Below are positions 1 to 8,264 of a DNA stretch of 61,216 nucleotides, piece by piece. This DNA is from Halodesulfovibrio spirochaetisodalis (GTDB lineage: Bacteria > Desulfobacterota > Desulfovibrionia > Desulfovibrionales > Desulfovibrionaceae). Position 1 is the stretch's first letter; each line of letters starts with the position of its first letter. Below the pieces are notes generated by a model. The model was not told the origin of the DNA, made no database searches, and worked only from the letters and a program-made list of their open reading frames with translations. The stretch covers positions 1-61,216 of the forward strand of contig NZ_JXMS01000021.1 in NCBI RefSeq assembly GCF_001672295.1, given 5' to 3'. Both the position numbers and the translations under genes were made by a program.

Positions 1-6
1 TTAGAT

Positions 7-22
7 AGTGATAAAAATCACA
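7..22. promoter_or_regulatory. CRP/FNR-type operator candidate 1
   Basis: The sequence reads AGTGA, six bases (all A or T), TCACA. This is one base away from the TGTGA-N6-TCACA palindrome bound by CRP/FNR-family regulators. It lies at the extreme left edge, so the controlled gene is probably outside the window. Positions 23-200 contain no convincing gene. Confidence 0.4.
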
Positions 23-202
23 ATCTTGACTTTATAATATTTGTTTTAATTAATTTAGATGATTAGGGTTTTTGATATAGTGATTTCAAAAGAAAACAGA
101 GATTGTCCGAGGAAAGGGCGGTAGCGTTTCTTCTGATTAGTGCATGCTAGTAAAATAGCAGATGGAAAATTGAGTAAAAAGAGTTGCTAAGTTAAACTGT
201 TA

Positions 203-281
203 TGTGATACTTTTCACATGTAAAACGAAATCTATATTTTCGATAAGAAATGCAAGGCACACTGCAGTATTTTTCACATGT
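203..281. promoter_or_regulatory. CRP/FNR-type operators 2 and 3
   Basis: Positions 203-218 read TGTGA-N6-TCACA, a perfect CRP-type palindrome. Positions 268-281 repeat its right half and flank (TATTTTTCACATGT against TACTTTTCACATGT at 208-221), giving two direct copies 60 bp apart. The downstream target is not evident. The nearest plus-strand element is the hairpin pair at 342-393, so a short untranslated transcript is possible. Confidence 0.4.
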
Positions 282-341
282 TATTCGCCATATTAATGAC
301 ATGATCGAAAATGACGCCAATAGATTTAGATAATGTATGAG

Positions 342-394
342 GCCGGTCCGTGACCGGCAGAAAAGCCTGACCGCGTTCGTGGTCAGGCTTTTTG
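342..394. terminator. tandem hairpins; bidirectional terminator
   Basis: Hairpin 1 has arms GCCGGTC (342-348) and GACCGGC (352-358). Hairpin 2 has arms AAGCCTGACC (363-372) and GGTCAGGCTT (381-390), flanked by A on the left and T on the right, so it can terminate in both directions. On the minus strand it follows the chemoreceptor gene that stops at 459. Confidence 0.7.
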
Positions 395-458
395 TATGTG
401 GCTTGGCGCTTGGCAAAGGGTGAGCTGGCTCAGCGGGATTAGCTGATCGTTGTGAGTA

Positions 459-2867
459 TCAACCGCGTAGTGTCCCAATGAGTTTACTCAGTTCGCTGGA
501 GTTTGATGCAAGTGCTTTCACCACTTCCTCCGATTCTCTCATGCCTGTGCCTGTTTCAGTCGCTACTTCATTTATGGCGGTGACACTTGAGAGAATGGTG
601 GTTTGCTGGTCGGAATGAGTTCGCGAGTATTGCGCAATGCGCTCAATATGCTCACCCATTGAGGTTGAGAGCGATGTGATTTCCTGCAGCGCCTCAGATG
701 AAGCTGAAACCAGTCTCGTGCTTTCTGCAACAGCTTCTACCGCTGCATTGGTGCTTGATATATTCCCCTGAATTTGTGAGCGGATAATATCGATGCTCTT
801 GTTCACTGTTGTTGTTGCATCCATTGTGCGTTCGGCCAGTTTACGAACTTCGTCTGCAACTACGGCAAACCCGCGCCCAGAATCGCCAGCTCGGGCGGCT
901 TCGATTGCGGCGTTGAGTGCAAGAAGGTTTGTCTGGTCGGCGATTTCGCTGATGACTCCGATAAGATTGCCGATACCCGCAGTCTGTTCACCGAACTCAT
1001 GCATGCTGTCTTTCAACTCATTGGACAACTTTTGTACCCGCTGCATGGCCAGTGCTGTCTGTTCCATAACATTGGCACCGTTTTCTGCCTTTGATCTGGC
1101 CGTTTGCGCATTCTTGACTGCGTCCTCTGCAAATGAAGCGGAGTGTTCAAGTACCGTATTCATATCGTCTACAATATTGGTAGCTTCCTTGAGTTTGCTG
1201 ATCTGTATGCGTGCTCCAACACCTATCTGTTCCACCTGTCCAGACAGGGTGATTGCCTCTGCAGAGACGTTTGACGCAATGGTTTCTGCCTGTTCTGCCA
1301 CTTCCAGCATTTTGCTGTTCTGTTGCTGAATTCGCTGCTCTTTGGTTCGAATTTCGGTGAGGTCGCTTGCAAGCAGTATTGAACCGATGAGTTGTTTGTC
1401 CATGTCATAGAGCGGTGCGCAGTCGAGTAACACGTTCCGGTGTTCATCACCCGGAGTGATCCATGTTTCTTCTCTATTCAGAATTGCCTGTTGCTTGTGG
1501 AGTACATGCCTTGTTGATTTTTCGTGGTTGGCAATGAGAGAGGCGGCAGGTTTGCCTACATAGAATGAAGGCTCTTTTCCTTGCCCCACAAGGACAATGA
1601 ACTGTTTGTTAACAAAAGCGATGCGGTTTTTGTGGTCTGTGATAATGCAGGGGTGCGTCATGCCTGCGAGTATGCTTTCAGAGAACCCAAGCTTTTCTTT
1701 AAGCTGGTTCACCATGTGCAGCATGCCTCCTGCAAGTTCTGCAATTTCTCCACTGAACGTATTATCAAGCTGGGCGGAAAGATTTCCTTCCGAGATTTTT
1801 TTGGCAAAGTTCAGAATTTTCTGGAATGGTTTTACCAATGAGAAGTGAATCATGCCGAACGTAGCGAGCAGGATGAGCAGGGTGCTCGCTACGCCGAGAA
1901 TAAGTGTGGCGTACTGCAGCTCTTCAACCGCGGAAAAGGCGATGGATGTCGGAAGTTCGCTTATGATCGCCCATGTGTGATCGCCGAACTGAACAGGTGC
2001 ATACGCGGTGGCGTATTCTTTGCCATCAAAGCTTGCATCTATAAGAGTGCCTTGTTCACCGGAAAGAGCAAGTTCAACTGCGTGTTGGGCAGCCTGTCCG
2101 GTAGACGGCGAGGAAAAGGAGCTTTTTATGCTGTGGGTGAGCGGGGCTCGAGAGAGGTCTGAGCGCATAAGGTGGTCGGTACCGACCAGATACGAGTCAC
2201 TTTTGCCTGTACCGGCAGCATTGTTGATAAGAGCAGAGAGCTCACTCACTGGTAGTCTGAGTACAGCAACTCCCAAAATTTCTTGTGTATAGCTGTATAC
2301 AGGTGCTGCAATGAATGCAGCCGGTGTATTGCTGTCCGGTTCAAACGGAGCAATATCTGTAAACGCTATTTCGCCTTTCATGGCTTTTTCCCATGCCGCA
2401 GAAAGAGCCGAGTTGTTGTATGTTCCGTGTTTGAAGTCCCGTCCCAGTTCCTGTCCGCGCTTTACAGAAAAAATGATACGTCCGTAATCATCCATGAGCA
2501 GAGCGTCTTCAAAGCCCAGTTCTTCAACAAAGGGGAGAAAAGAAGGGGCGACATACTGGTAGATATTTTCATACTCTTCATCCAGTTCCAGCGGTTTGCC
2601 TTGAACTGCTGTGTAGGTCGCGTCGCGTAGCATGCCTATGGCATTGTAGACTTCTTTTACTTTGGAAAAGATTACAGCTTCATGCTTCCATGTCGTGACG
2701 AGCGTTTCTATATGTTGCCTCTGCGCTTCCTGCGTAGAACGAAGCTGGGCAAAAGAATTGTTTTTCAGACTGACTGCTGCGGTGTGCACGCTGTATGTGC
2801 CCATAGCAAGCAGGGGGAGTAGGCCGATGCAAATACTAAACAGGGTCAACTTTGTGCGTAGCCGCAT
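459..2867 (-). CDS. methyl-accepting chemotaxis protein (Cache-HAMP-PAS-MCP)
   Basis: An 802-residue transmembrane chemoreceptor. It has an N-terminal membrane segment (about 8-28), a large extracytoplasmic Cache-type sensor region (about 35-300), a second membrane segment (about 320-342), a HAMP linker (about 345-395), a PAS domain (about 400-515) and a C-terminal MCP signalling domain. The signalling tip carries the hallmark sequence [20 protein letters not shown]. Such proteins relay ligand binding to CheA/CheW. Start ATG is preceded by AAAGGA on the minus strand. The gene is monocistronic, ending at the hairpins at 342-394. The PAS domain adds a possible cytoplasmic redox or cofactor input. 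The ligand cannot be inferred. Confidence 0.95.
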   Translation of the reverse strand: MRLRTKLTLFSICIGLLPLLAMGTYSVHTAAVSLKNNSFAQLRSTQEAQRQHIETLVTTWKHEAVIFSKVKEVYNAIGMLRDATYTAVQGKPLELDEEYENIYQYVAPSFLPFVEELGFEDALLMDDYGRIIFSVKRGQELGRDFKHGTYNNSALSAAWEKAMKGEIAFTDIAPFEPDSNTPAAFIAAPVYSYTQEILGVAVLRLPVSELSALINNAAGTGKSDSYLVGTDHLMRSDLSRAPLTHSIKSSFSSPSTGQAAQHAVELALSGEQGTLIDASFDGKEYATAYAPVQFGDHTWAIISELPTSIAFSAVEELQYATLILGVASTLLILLATFGMIHFSLVKPFQKILNFAKKISEGNLSAQLDNTFSGEIAELAGGMLHMVNQLKEKLGFSESILAGMTHPCIITDHKNRIAFVNKQFIVLVGQGKEPSFYVGKPAASLIANHEKSTRHVLHKQQAILNREETWITPGDEHRNVLLDCAPLYDMDKQLIGSILLASDLTEIRTKEQRIQQQNSKMLEVAEQAETIASNVSAEAITLSGQVEQIGVGARIQISKLKEATNIVDDMNTVLEHSASFAEDAVKNAQTARSKAENGANVMEQTALAMQRVQKLSNELKDSMHEFGEQTAGIGNLIGVISEIADQTNLLALNAAIEAARAGDSGRGFAVVADEVRKLAERTMDATTTVNKSIDIIRSQIQGNISSTNAAVEAVAESTRLVSASSEALQEITSLSTSMGEHIERIAQYSRTHSDQQTTILSSVTAINEVATETGTGMRESEEVVKALASNSSELSKLIGTLRG

Positions 2868-2995
2868 TTCCAGTCCTTTCGTTAGTGTTATCAGGATGAT
2901 GAGAGTGATAGGTCACTAATGTTACAGACAGGTGAAGGCGGGGTGAAGAACGTGAGGTGCGTATTAGATTTGAGACGAGCCCTTGGATTTCGGGC

Positions 2996-3030
2996 AAAAA
3001 AAAAGATCATACTTTCGTATGATCTTTTTT
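2996..3030 (-). terminator. intrinsic terminator of tRNA-Leu copy 1
   Basis: Arms AAGATCATAC and GTATGATCTT around a 4-nt loop are followed on the minus strand by a long T run. The same hairpin follows all three tRNA-Leu copies. Confidence 0.85.
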
Positions 3031-3037
3031 AAGTGCA

Positions 3038-3123
3038 TGGTGCCCAGGGGGAGACTCGAACTCCCACGGGCGTGGCCCACTACCCCCTCAAGATAGCGTG
3101 TCTACCAATTCCACCACCTGGGC
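3038..3123 (-). tRNA. tRNA-Leu (GAG), copy 1
   Basis: An 86-nt class II tRNA with 3' CCA encoded. The acceptor stem is GCCCAGG/CCTGGGC with discriminator A. The anticodon stem is CTATC/GGTAG and the 7-nt loop holds GAG at positions 34-36. A long variable arm and the T-arm GTTCGAG are visible. It reads CUC/CUU leucine codons. Identical copies lie at 12822-12907 and 15721-15806, all in the same orientation. Confidence 0.97.
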
Positions 3124-3192
3124 ACTTATATGAGCTTCGCTAATGTGTTGCTCTGAGGCTGCGTTAAGCTGTTGTTCCTCAACGCGGAAATG

Positions 3193-3221
3193 TGTTTATG
3201 TGGATTGGGGGTATTTGGCAA
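3193..3221 (-). promoter_or_regulatory. promoter of tRNA-Leu copy 1
   Basis: On the minus strand a -35 box TTGCCA (3221-3216) and a -10 box TAAACA (3198-3193) are separated by exactly 17 nt. The other two tRNA-Leu copies keep both boxes and the 17-nt spacing although the spacer sequences differ, which supports the call. The predicted leader of about 65 nt contains a hairpin (arms near 3161-3168 and 3179-3186) before the tRNA 5' end. Confidence 0.7.
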
Positions 3222-3371
3222 GCCTTTTTTGCATTTTTTTTCAGAAAGTTTCCCTGCAAAGAAAATATCATGGCTCGAACTACCTGTAGGTGAGTTAGTA
3301 TGTACCGTGTTTTTTCGCCCCCCGGAAAGAGCACCAGTGAAATATCACCACACCAAGTAGGAGAAATCGTT

Positions 3372-3872
3372 ATGAAACTGGTACGCATTTTTGCAATCAC
3401 AGCCGTAATCATGAGTCTTGCAGCATCAGCTTTTGCTATGAAACAGGACATGATGGCGGATAAGCCTATGATGAAGAACGGTATGATTATGATGATGATG
3501 GCACCGGATGGCTCCATTATGCCTATGATGATGAAAGACGGAACAATGGTTCCTATGATGATGAAAGACGGCATGGCAAAGAAAAATATGAAGATGCCGA
3601 TGATGCGGTCAAAATGCAGCATGATGATGATGCCTATGATGATGAAAGACGGCATGATGATGCCTGCTATGAAAGATATGAAAGACGACAAGATGATGAT
3701 GAAGGACATGGACATGGAATGCATGATGGTGCCGGTTATGATGAATAATGGCATGGTCATGATGATGCCTGTGATGATGAAAGATGGCATGATGATGCCG
3801 ATGACCATGAAAGACGGCAAGATGACACCGATGAGCATGCCTATGATGATGAACGGTGGCAAAGTTAAATAG
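3372..3872 (+). CDS. secreted methionine-rich repeat protein
   Basis: A 166-residue protein. The start chosen is ATG 3372, because TAGGAG (3358-3363) lies 8 nt upstream and the product then begins with a clean Sec signal peptide (about 22 residues, ending AFA). The mature part of about 144 residues contains about 61 methionines, arranged in irregular repeats of the form PMMMKDGM. Two cysteines are present (SKCSM and MECMM). It resembles in style the pentapeptide MXKDX repeat proteins of other Proteobacteria, but I cannot assign a family firmly. Met clusters can bind Cu(I) or Ag(I) or scavenge oxidants, so a periplasmic metal-binding or oxidation-buffering role is possible; this is inference. 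The gene stands alone with its own terminator. Confidence 0.85.
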   Translation: MKLVRIFAITAVIMSLAASAFAMKQDMMADKPMMKNGMIMMMMAPDGSIMPMMMKDGTMVPMMMKDGMAKKNMKMPMMRSKCSMMMMPMMMKDGMMMPAMKDMKDDKMMMKDMDMECMMVPVMMNNGMVMMMPVMMKDGMMMPMTMKDGKMTPMSMPMMMNGGKVK

Positions 3873-3897
3873 AGCAACACTGCTTAAACTGTTGGTA

Positions 3898-3926
3898 GGC
3901 ACCCTGCGCTGCAGGGTGCCTTTTTT
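3898..3926 (+). terminator. intrinsic terminator after Met-rich gene
   Basis: Arms GGCACCCTGC (3898-3907) and GCAGGGTGCC (3911-3920) with a 3-nt loop are followed by six T. Confidence 0.92.
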
Positions 3927-4306
3927 ATGGCTGCGAATATAGGAAGAAGGTGAAAAGGCTGATCAGCAGAGGAAAAGAAAGTGTATTTATTAGGATTGAT
4001 AGCTAATATCTTTACAACGCGACAAGAAATACTTACTTGGAAGCTACGGCAGCTGAGTAAGTGCAAGAAGCCCATTCTTCACATGCTTCGATGTCGTTGA
4101 AATATTTTTTTAATAAAGACGGTACAGCATGCCTGATGTATCAACTGGTTGGCTAGAAAATAACGTATGCCGCGCATCAGGAACTGTAGTATGAAAGTAA
4201 CTTCTTTGTATTCCAGCAGGCTTTAGAAACAAAATACTGCTTCAATACAACGTAACGGGGTGTTCCTGCCGCTGCCCATTCAGGCTGGAACAAAACTACG
4301 CAGGAG
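3927..4306. other. intergenic region before glpD
   Basis: About 380 bp with no convincing gene. A minus-strand 63-codon ORF at 3884-4075 has no recognisable features and overlaps the terminator of the preceding gene. The segment probably holds the glpD promoter, but I see no clear -35/-10 pair. Confidence 0.4.
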
Positions 4307-4312
4307 ATGAGT

Positions 4313-5896
4313 GTGCAACGTTCTGAATCTATCCAAAGAATTGAAAGTCAGGATATCTGGGATGTACTGATCATCGGAGGCGGTGCCACTGGTCTAGGTG
4401 CCGGTGTGGACGCAGCCGCCAGAGGATATTCGACTTTAGTACTGGAGGCAGCAGATTTTTGTCAGGCCACATCCAGCCGAAGCACAAAGTTAGTGCACGG
4501 TGGAGTGCGGTATCTGCAGCAAATGAACTTTTCGCTGGTATATGATGCCCTGCATGAACGGGGACATATGCGCCGTAATGCACCACACCTTGTGGATGAC
4601 CAGTCTTTTATTGTGCCTACCTATAGCTGGTGGGAAACATTCTATTACGGCATCGGTCTGGTTATGTACGACCTTCTGTCCGGACCGTTCAGTTTCGGAC
4701 GCTCGTATCCCATGGTTCGTAGCAGAGCTTACCGCCATGTACCAGGATTAAATCCTGTGGGTGTTAAGGCTGGAGTACGCTATCATGACGGGCAGTTTGA
4801 TGATTCCAGATATGCTATGACGCTTGCGAGAACTATGCACGATCTTGGTGGGGCTCCTGTAAACCACATGCAGGTGCGCTCTCTCATTAAAGAGCATGGT
4901 ACTGTATTGGGTGTTGTCGCTGTGGATACACTGACAGGTAAGGAATATACAATTCACGCCCGTTCTGTAATCAATGCAACGGGTATCTTTACTGACTCTA
5001 TCCGTCAGATGGATGACCCGTCAGCCCAGCCAATTTTGCAGCCGAGTCAGGGCATTCATATTATGCTCGACAGGTCTTTCTGCCCGGGAGAGGCTGGAAT
5101 TCTTATTCCGAAAACAGATGACGGTCGTGTAGTCTTTATTTTGCCGTGGCATGACAAACTTATTGTCGGCACGACTGATACAGAAGTTGAAGGGCCGGAA
5201 ATGGAGCCGAAGGCAACCAATGAGGAAGTGGATTTCCTCCTTGAGCATGTGGGCCGTTTCCTTGCCCGCAAGCCGCAGCGAAAAGACGTGCGTAGTGTAT
5301 TCAACGGAATCCGTCCGCTGATTAAGGCTAAAGGTGCGGAAGGTACATCTGCATTATCACGTGATCATTATCTGACCGTCTCTCCCTCCGGTATGGTTAC
5401 CATTGCTGGTGGTAAATGGACTACATACAGGAAAATGGCGGAAGATGTTGTGAATGTCAGCGCGGAGTCAGCAGGGCTTCCTAAAGTGGCAAGTCGTACA
5501 GCAAATATGCCGTTGCATGGCTGGACTCGTGACTTTGATAAGGACGATCCATTACGGGTATACGGAAGCGATGTTTACGAACTGTATGACTTGATGGAAC
5601 AGGATGAGCTTCTTGCTGAGTTGATTCATCCTCGTCTTCCGTACCGTAAGGCTGAGGTTGTCTGGGCAGTGCAAAAAGAGATGGCGCAGACCCTGTATGG
5701 CGTGCTTGCATTACGCACCCGCGCACTATTGCTGGATGCTGCTGCAACAGTGGAAGCTGCTCCTGAAGTTGCCCGCATTATGGCCGCGGAGCTTGGGCTT
5801 TCCGGTGATGCTGCGAAAAACTGGATAGACACACAGTTGACTGATTTTACAGAAGTCGCATCACAATATATTGCAGACAATTGCTGCGAGCTTTAG
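4313..5896 (+). CDS. glpD: glycerol-3-phosphate dehydrogenase (FAD), GlpD/GlpA type
   Basis: A protein of about 527 residues that oxidises sn-glycerol 3-phosphate to dihydroxyacetone phosphate and passes electrons to membrane quinone. The N-terminal Rossmann FAD motif reads DVLIIGGGATGLGAGVDAAARG. It is followed by the GlpD signature region with SSRSTKLVHGGVRYL. The C-terminal DAO_C-like domain lies from about residue 385. Length is typical. Start choice: an ATG at 4307 directly abuts the ribosome site AGGAG (4302-4306), whereas GTG 4313 sits 6 nt from it, so GTG 4313 is favoured; the two proteins differ by two residues. It is single-gene, ended by the terminator at 5919-5957, and converges with a phosphoglycerol-transferase gene. 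Confidence 0.93.
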   Translation: MQRSESIQRIESQDIWDVLIIGGGATGLGAGVDAAARGYSTLVLEAADFCQATSSRSTKLVHGGVRYLQQMNFSLVYDALHERGHMRRNAPHLVDDQSFIVPTYSWWETFYYGIGLVMYDLLSGPFSFGRSYPMVRSRAYRHVPGLNPVGVKAGVRYHDGQFDDSRYAMTLARTMHDLGGAPVNHMQVRSLIKEHGTVLGVVAVDTLTGKEYTIHARSVINATGIFTDSIRQMDDPSAQPILQPSQGIHIMLDRSFCPGEAGILIPKTDDGRVVFILPWHDKLIVGTTDTEVEGPEMEPKATNEEVDFLLEHVGRFLARKPQRKDVRSVFNGIRPLIKAKGAEGTSALSRDHYLTVSPSGMVTIAGGKWTTYRKMAEDVVNVSAESAGLPKVASRTANMPLHGWTRDFDKDDPLRVYGSDVYELYDLMEQDELLAELIHPRLPYRKAEVVWAVQKEMAQTLYGVLALRTRALLLDAAATVEAAPEVARIMAAELGLSGDAAKNWIDTQLTDFTEVASQYIADNCCEL

Positions 5897-5918
5897 CAGA
5901 TAGATACCTAGATTGAAA

Positions 5919-5957
5919 AACTCCCCGTTTCCTACCGGAAGCGGGGAGTTTTATTTT
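5919..5957 (+). terminator. intrinsic terminator after glpD
   Basis: Arms AACTCCCCG (5919-5927) and CGGGGAGTT (5942-5950), extended inward by TTTCC/GGAAG, are followed by TTATTTT. Confidence 0.88.
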
Positions 5958-6012
5958 AGGTCACGGAACCGTATGCGTAATAAGGTGGCGATTGTGCACC
6001 TGTATCAGTTTT

Positions 6013-6060
6013 TACTGAACTACTGAACTACTGAACTACTGAACTACTGAACTACTGGGC
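6013..6060. repeat. octamer tandem repeat over a stop codon
   Basis: Five perfect tandem copies of TACTGAAC (6013-6052) are followed by a diverged sixth (TACTGGGC, 6053-6060). The minus-strand phosphoglycerol transferase stops at the TAG in the sixth unit (6054-6052). Because the unit is 8 nt, it places TAG codons successively in all three minus-strand frames downstream of the gene. Confidence 0.9.
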
Positions 6061-8007
6061 TGCTTCTTGCTTCTCCAGCAGTTTGTCGCTGTTCAGCTTG
6101 TTTTTATATACCCATGCAGCATTCTGGTAGTACGAGATTGCCTTTCGCACGAGTTCATCGTCTGTAGAACCACGAACGGTGTTAGTGGTGGTGTCGTTTT
6201 TGATTGTCTGGATCTCGATGGACTTTTTAGGACCAAGCACTGCCAGTCGCTTTCCGTCGAATAAACCGAGGTACTGGTAATTACCGATCAGAGCACGACC
6301 TTCTTCCGGTTTCATCTGTGCAATATCTTTTCCATAGAAGAAAGAAGAGTATGACCAGTTAAGTAATCCGAGAATTGTCGGCGCTACGTCGATCTGGCTG
6401 GACAGGGTTTCTACAAGCTTTGGCTGTACGATTTTTGGTGCATAAATCCACATAGGGATTCTGTAGCGGCGTACAGGCAGATTTACACGCCCAGCACTGC
6501 TGGCCTGATGGTCTGCAATAAAAACAAAGATGGTATTATCGAACCACGGCTTTGTCTTGGCATGTTTCAGGAAATCACCAATAGCCCAGTCTGTGTATTG
6601 AACAGCACCAGTTCTGCCGTCACCGGATGGAATGGATACACGGTTGTCAGGGTATGTGTATGGGCGATGGTTTGATGTGGTCATGACATGGAAAAAGAAA
6701 GGTTTCTTTGACTTATATGCCACGTCCGCAGTTTTGATTGCCTGATTGTAGAGGTATTCGTCAGCCATACCCCATGCATTTTCAAAACCGATATCTTCAT
6801 TTGGTACAGAAGCCTGATCGATAATCTTGTAGCCGTTTCCAGAGAAGAATTCGTTCATATTATCGAAGTAGCCGCGTCCACCGTAGATGTAGTAACTGTC
6901 GTACCCTTTGGAGTTAAAAATCTGCCCAAGAGAGATATAGCCTTTCTCATTACCGGAACGTTTTACAATGGAACGTCCCGGAGTAGGCGGAATAGATAAC
7001 GCAAGGGCTTCCAGTCCACGGGTTGTACGTGTGCCTGTTGCGAACATGTTTGTAAAGAACTGGGATTCTTTTTCAAGCGCATTCAGGTTCGGTGTCACTT
7101 CTGCTCTTGCTCCATAACGACCGAGGTATTTGGGGGTGAGGCTTTCAATGGTCACAAGGATTACATTGTACTTGTGCTCCTCACCTGTACGCTGAACAGT
7201 TCTGAAGATACTGTGCTGGTTGTCAGAAAGAAATGTTTCTGCTGTGTCAGCAAGCTCTGTTCTGATGATTGTATTTACGCTGTCTTCCGGCAGAGAACGG
7301 TAAAACAGGTAGTAGTCCAGTTCATTATTTTTAAATGCAGAAACAAACTGGTACGGACCGTTTGCTGCAAGTTCTTTCTGGTAAGTGTTGTCTGAAAAGT
7401 CCCGTAAGTCGCTGGTGAGGAATAAGCCACCTGTGGTTGCAACAAGGAGAATGCAGATAAACGGAAGCAGGCTGGAGATAAGCGAGTTTTTTGCTGCAAG
7501 TGCTCCGTTGATAACGGAACGGAATTGATATGTGAGCAAGCCTGCGATAGCAGCAATAGTCGGGATGATGACGAAAACAGGGTAGGATTCAATAATATTG
7601 TTAACTACTTCTCGTCTGTAGATAAGGTAATCTACTGAAATAAAGTTGAAGCGGACATTGAATTCTTCCCAGAAGATTACTTCTGAAGTTGCCCCGAAAA
7701 TGAGAATGAAAATGGTAATAAAGAAGGCGCTGAAGATAAAAAATTTATTCGCTTTAGAGCGCCAGATGATATTGGGAGCAAATGTAATGTAGAGGCAGGG
7801 GAGGATTGTCGCAAAGGAAAAAAATACAAGGTCATAAATAAATCCTACAGAAAAAATCTGAAGGAGCTGGATGAAGTCCGGAGATGCATCATTCCATGAA
7901 AATACGAGCAATCCAAGGCGGACAAGTGTCCACAGGGATATTGCTACAGTAAAGGCTAACAGAACAGTACGGTATCTGTGTGTGCCTGGCGTGACGAGTT
8001 TGTCCAT
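6052..8007 (-). CDS. LTA-synthase-family sulfatase / phosphoglycerol transferase
   Basis: A 651-residue membrane enzyme with five N-terminal transmembrane helices (about 12-185) and an extracytoplasmic alkaline-phosphatase-fold sulfatase domain (about 275-580). The domain opens with NVILVTIESLTPKYLGRYG (metal-binding Glu region) and carries TGTRTTRGLEAL, which contains the predicted Thr nucleophile, and later the metal ligands in FVFIADHQA. In Gram-negative bacteria this family (OpgB/MdoB, LtaS-like) transfers phosphoglycerol or related head groups from phospholipid to periplasmic glucans or envelope polymers. The exact acceptor here is unknown. The C terminus reads KQEAAQ and ends in the octamer repeat. 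Convergent with glpD, whose substrate is glycerol 3-phosphate; any link is inference. Confidence 0.88.
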   Translation of the reverse strand: MDKLVTPGTHRYRTVLLAFTVAISLWTLVRLGLLVFSWNDASPDFIQLLQIFSVGFIYDLVFFSFATILPCLYITFAPNIIWRSKANKFFIFSAFFITIFILIFGATSEVIFWEEFNVRFNFISVDYLIYRREVVNNIIESYPVFVIIPTIAAIAGLLTYQFRSVINGALAAKNSLISSLLPFICILLVATTGGLFLTSDLRDFSDNTYQKELAANGPYQFVSAFKNNELDYYLFYRSLPEDSVNTIIRTELADTAETFLSDNQHSIFRTVQRTGEEHKYNVILVTIESLTPKYLGRYGARAEVTPNLNALEKESQFFTNMFATGTRTTRGLEALALSIPPTPGRSIVKRSGNEKGYISLGQIFNSKGYDSYYIYGGRGYFDNMNEFFSGNGYKIIDQASVPNEDIGFENAWGMADEYLYNQAIKTADVAYKSKKPFFFHVMTTSNHRPYTYPDNRVSIPSGDGRTGAVQYTDWAIGDFLKHAKTKPWFDNTIFVFIADHQASSAGRVNLPVRRYRIPMWIYAPKIVQPKLVETLSSQIDVAPTILGLLNWSYSSFFYGKDIAQMKPEEGRALIGNYQYLGLFDGKRLAVLGPKKSIEIQTIKNDTTTNTVRGSTDDELVRKAISYYQNAAWVYKNKLNSDKLLEKQEAAQ

Positions 8008-8211
8008 CTAGTTTTCCCTCGTTAAACTATTGGTAACCGGTTGCATGTTTAGAGAATATTCCCCTATATTGAGATTGTATTAGTAAGTAAAGGGTTAAGA
8101 GGAAGTTAACTGGATTGTAATGATGTTGTTAGAGATTGATTGAACGGGGAAACGCATTGAAAATGCTGGATGTGGATGGATAACAGAGAAGTTTTAAATG
8201 TATAAAAGAAA

Positions 8212-8245
8212 GAGCCGGTACCTTTGTAGTACCGGCTCATTTTTA
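8212..8245 (-). terminator. terminator of SulP permease 1
   Basis: Arms GAGCCGGTAC (8212-8221) and GTACCGGCTC (8229-8238) with a T-rich tail on the minus strand (TTTCTTTTA). It lies 27 nt after the stop codon at 8265 and also has T's on the plus side. Confidence 0.82.
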
Positions 8246-8264
8246 TCATGTGGGTTATGCAGTG

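Noticed and set aside
3609-3902. His-rich antisense ORF
   Set aside because: It is only the complement of ATG-rich repeats of the Met-rich gene; no ribosome site.
6013-6060. CRISPR-like array
   Set aside because: Units are 8 nt and directly adjacent with no spacers.
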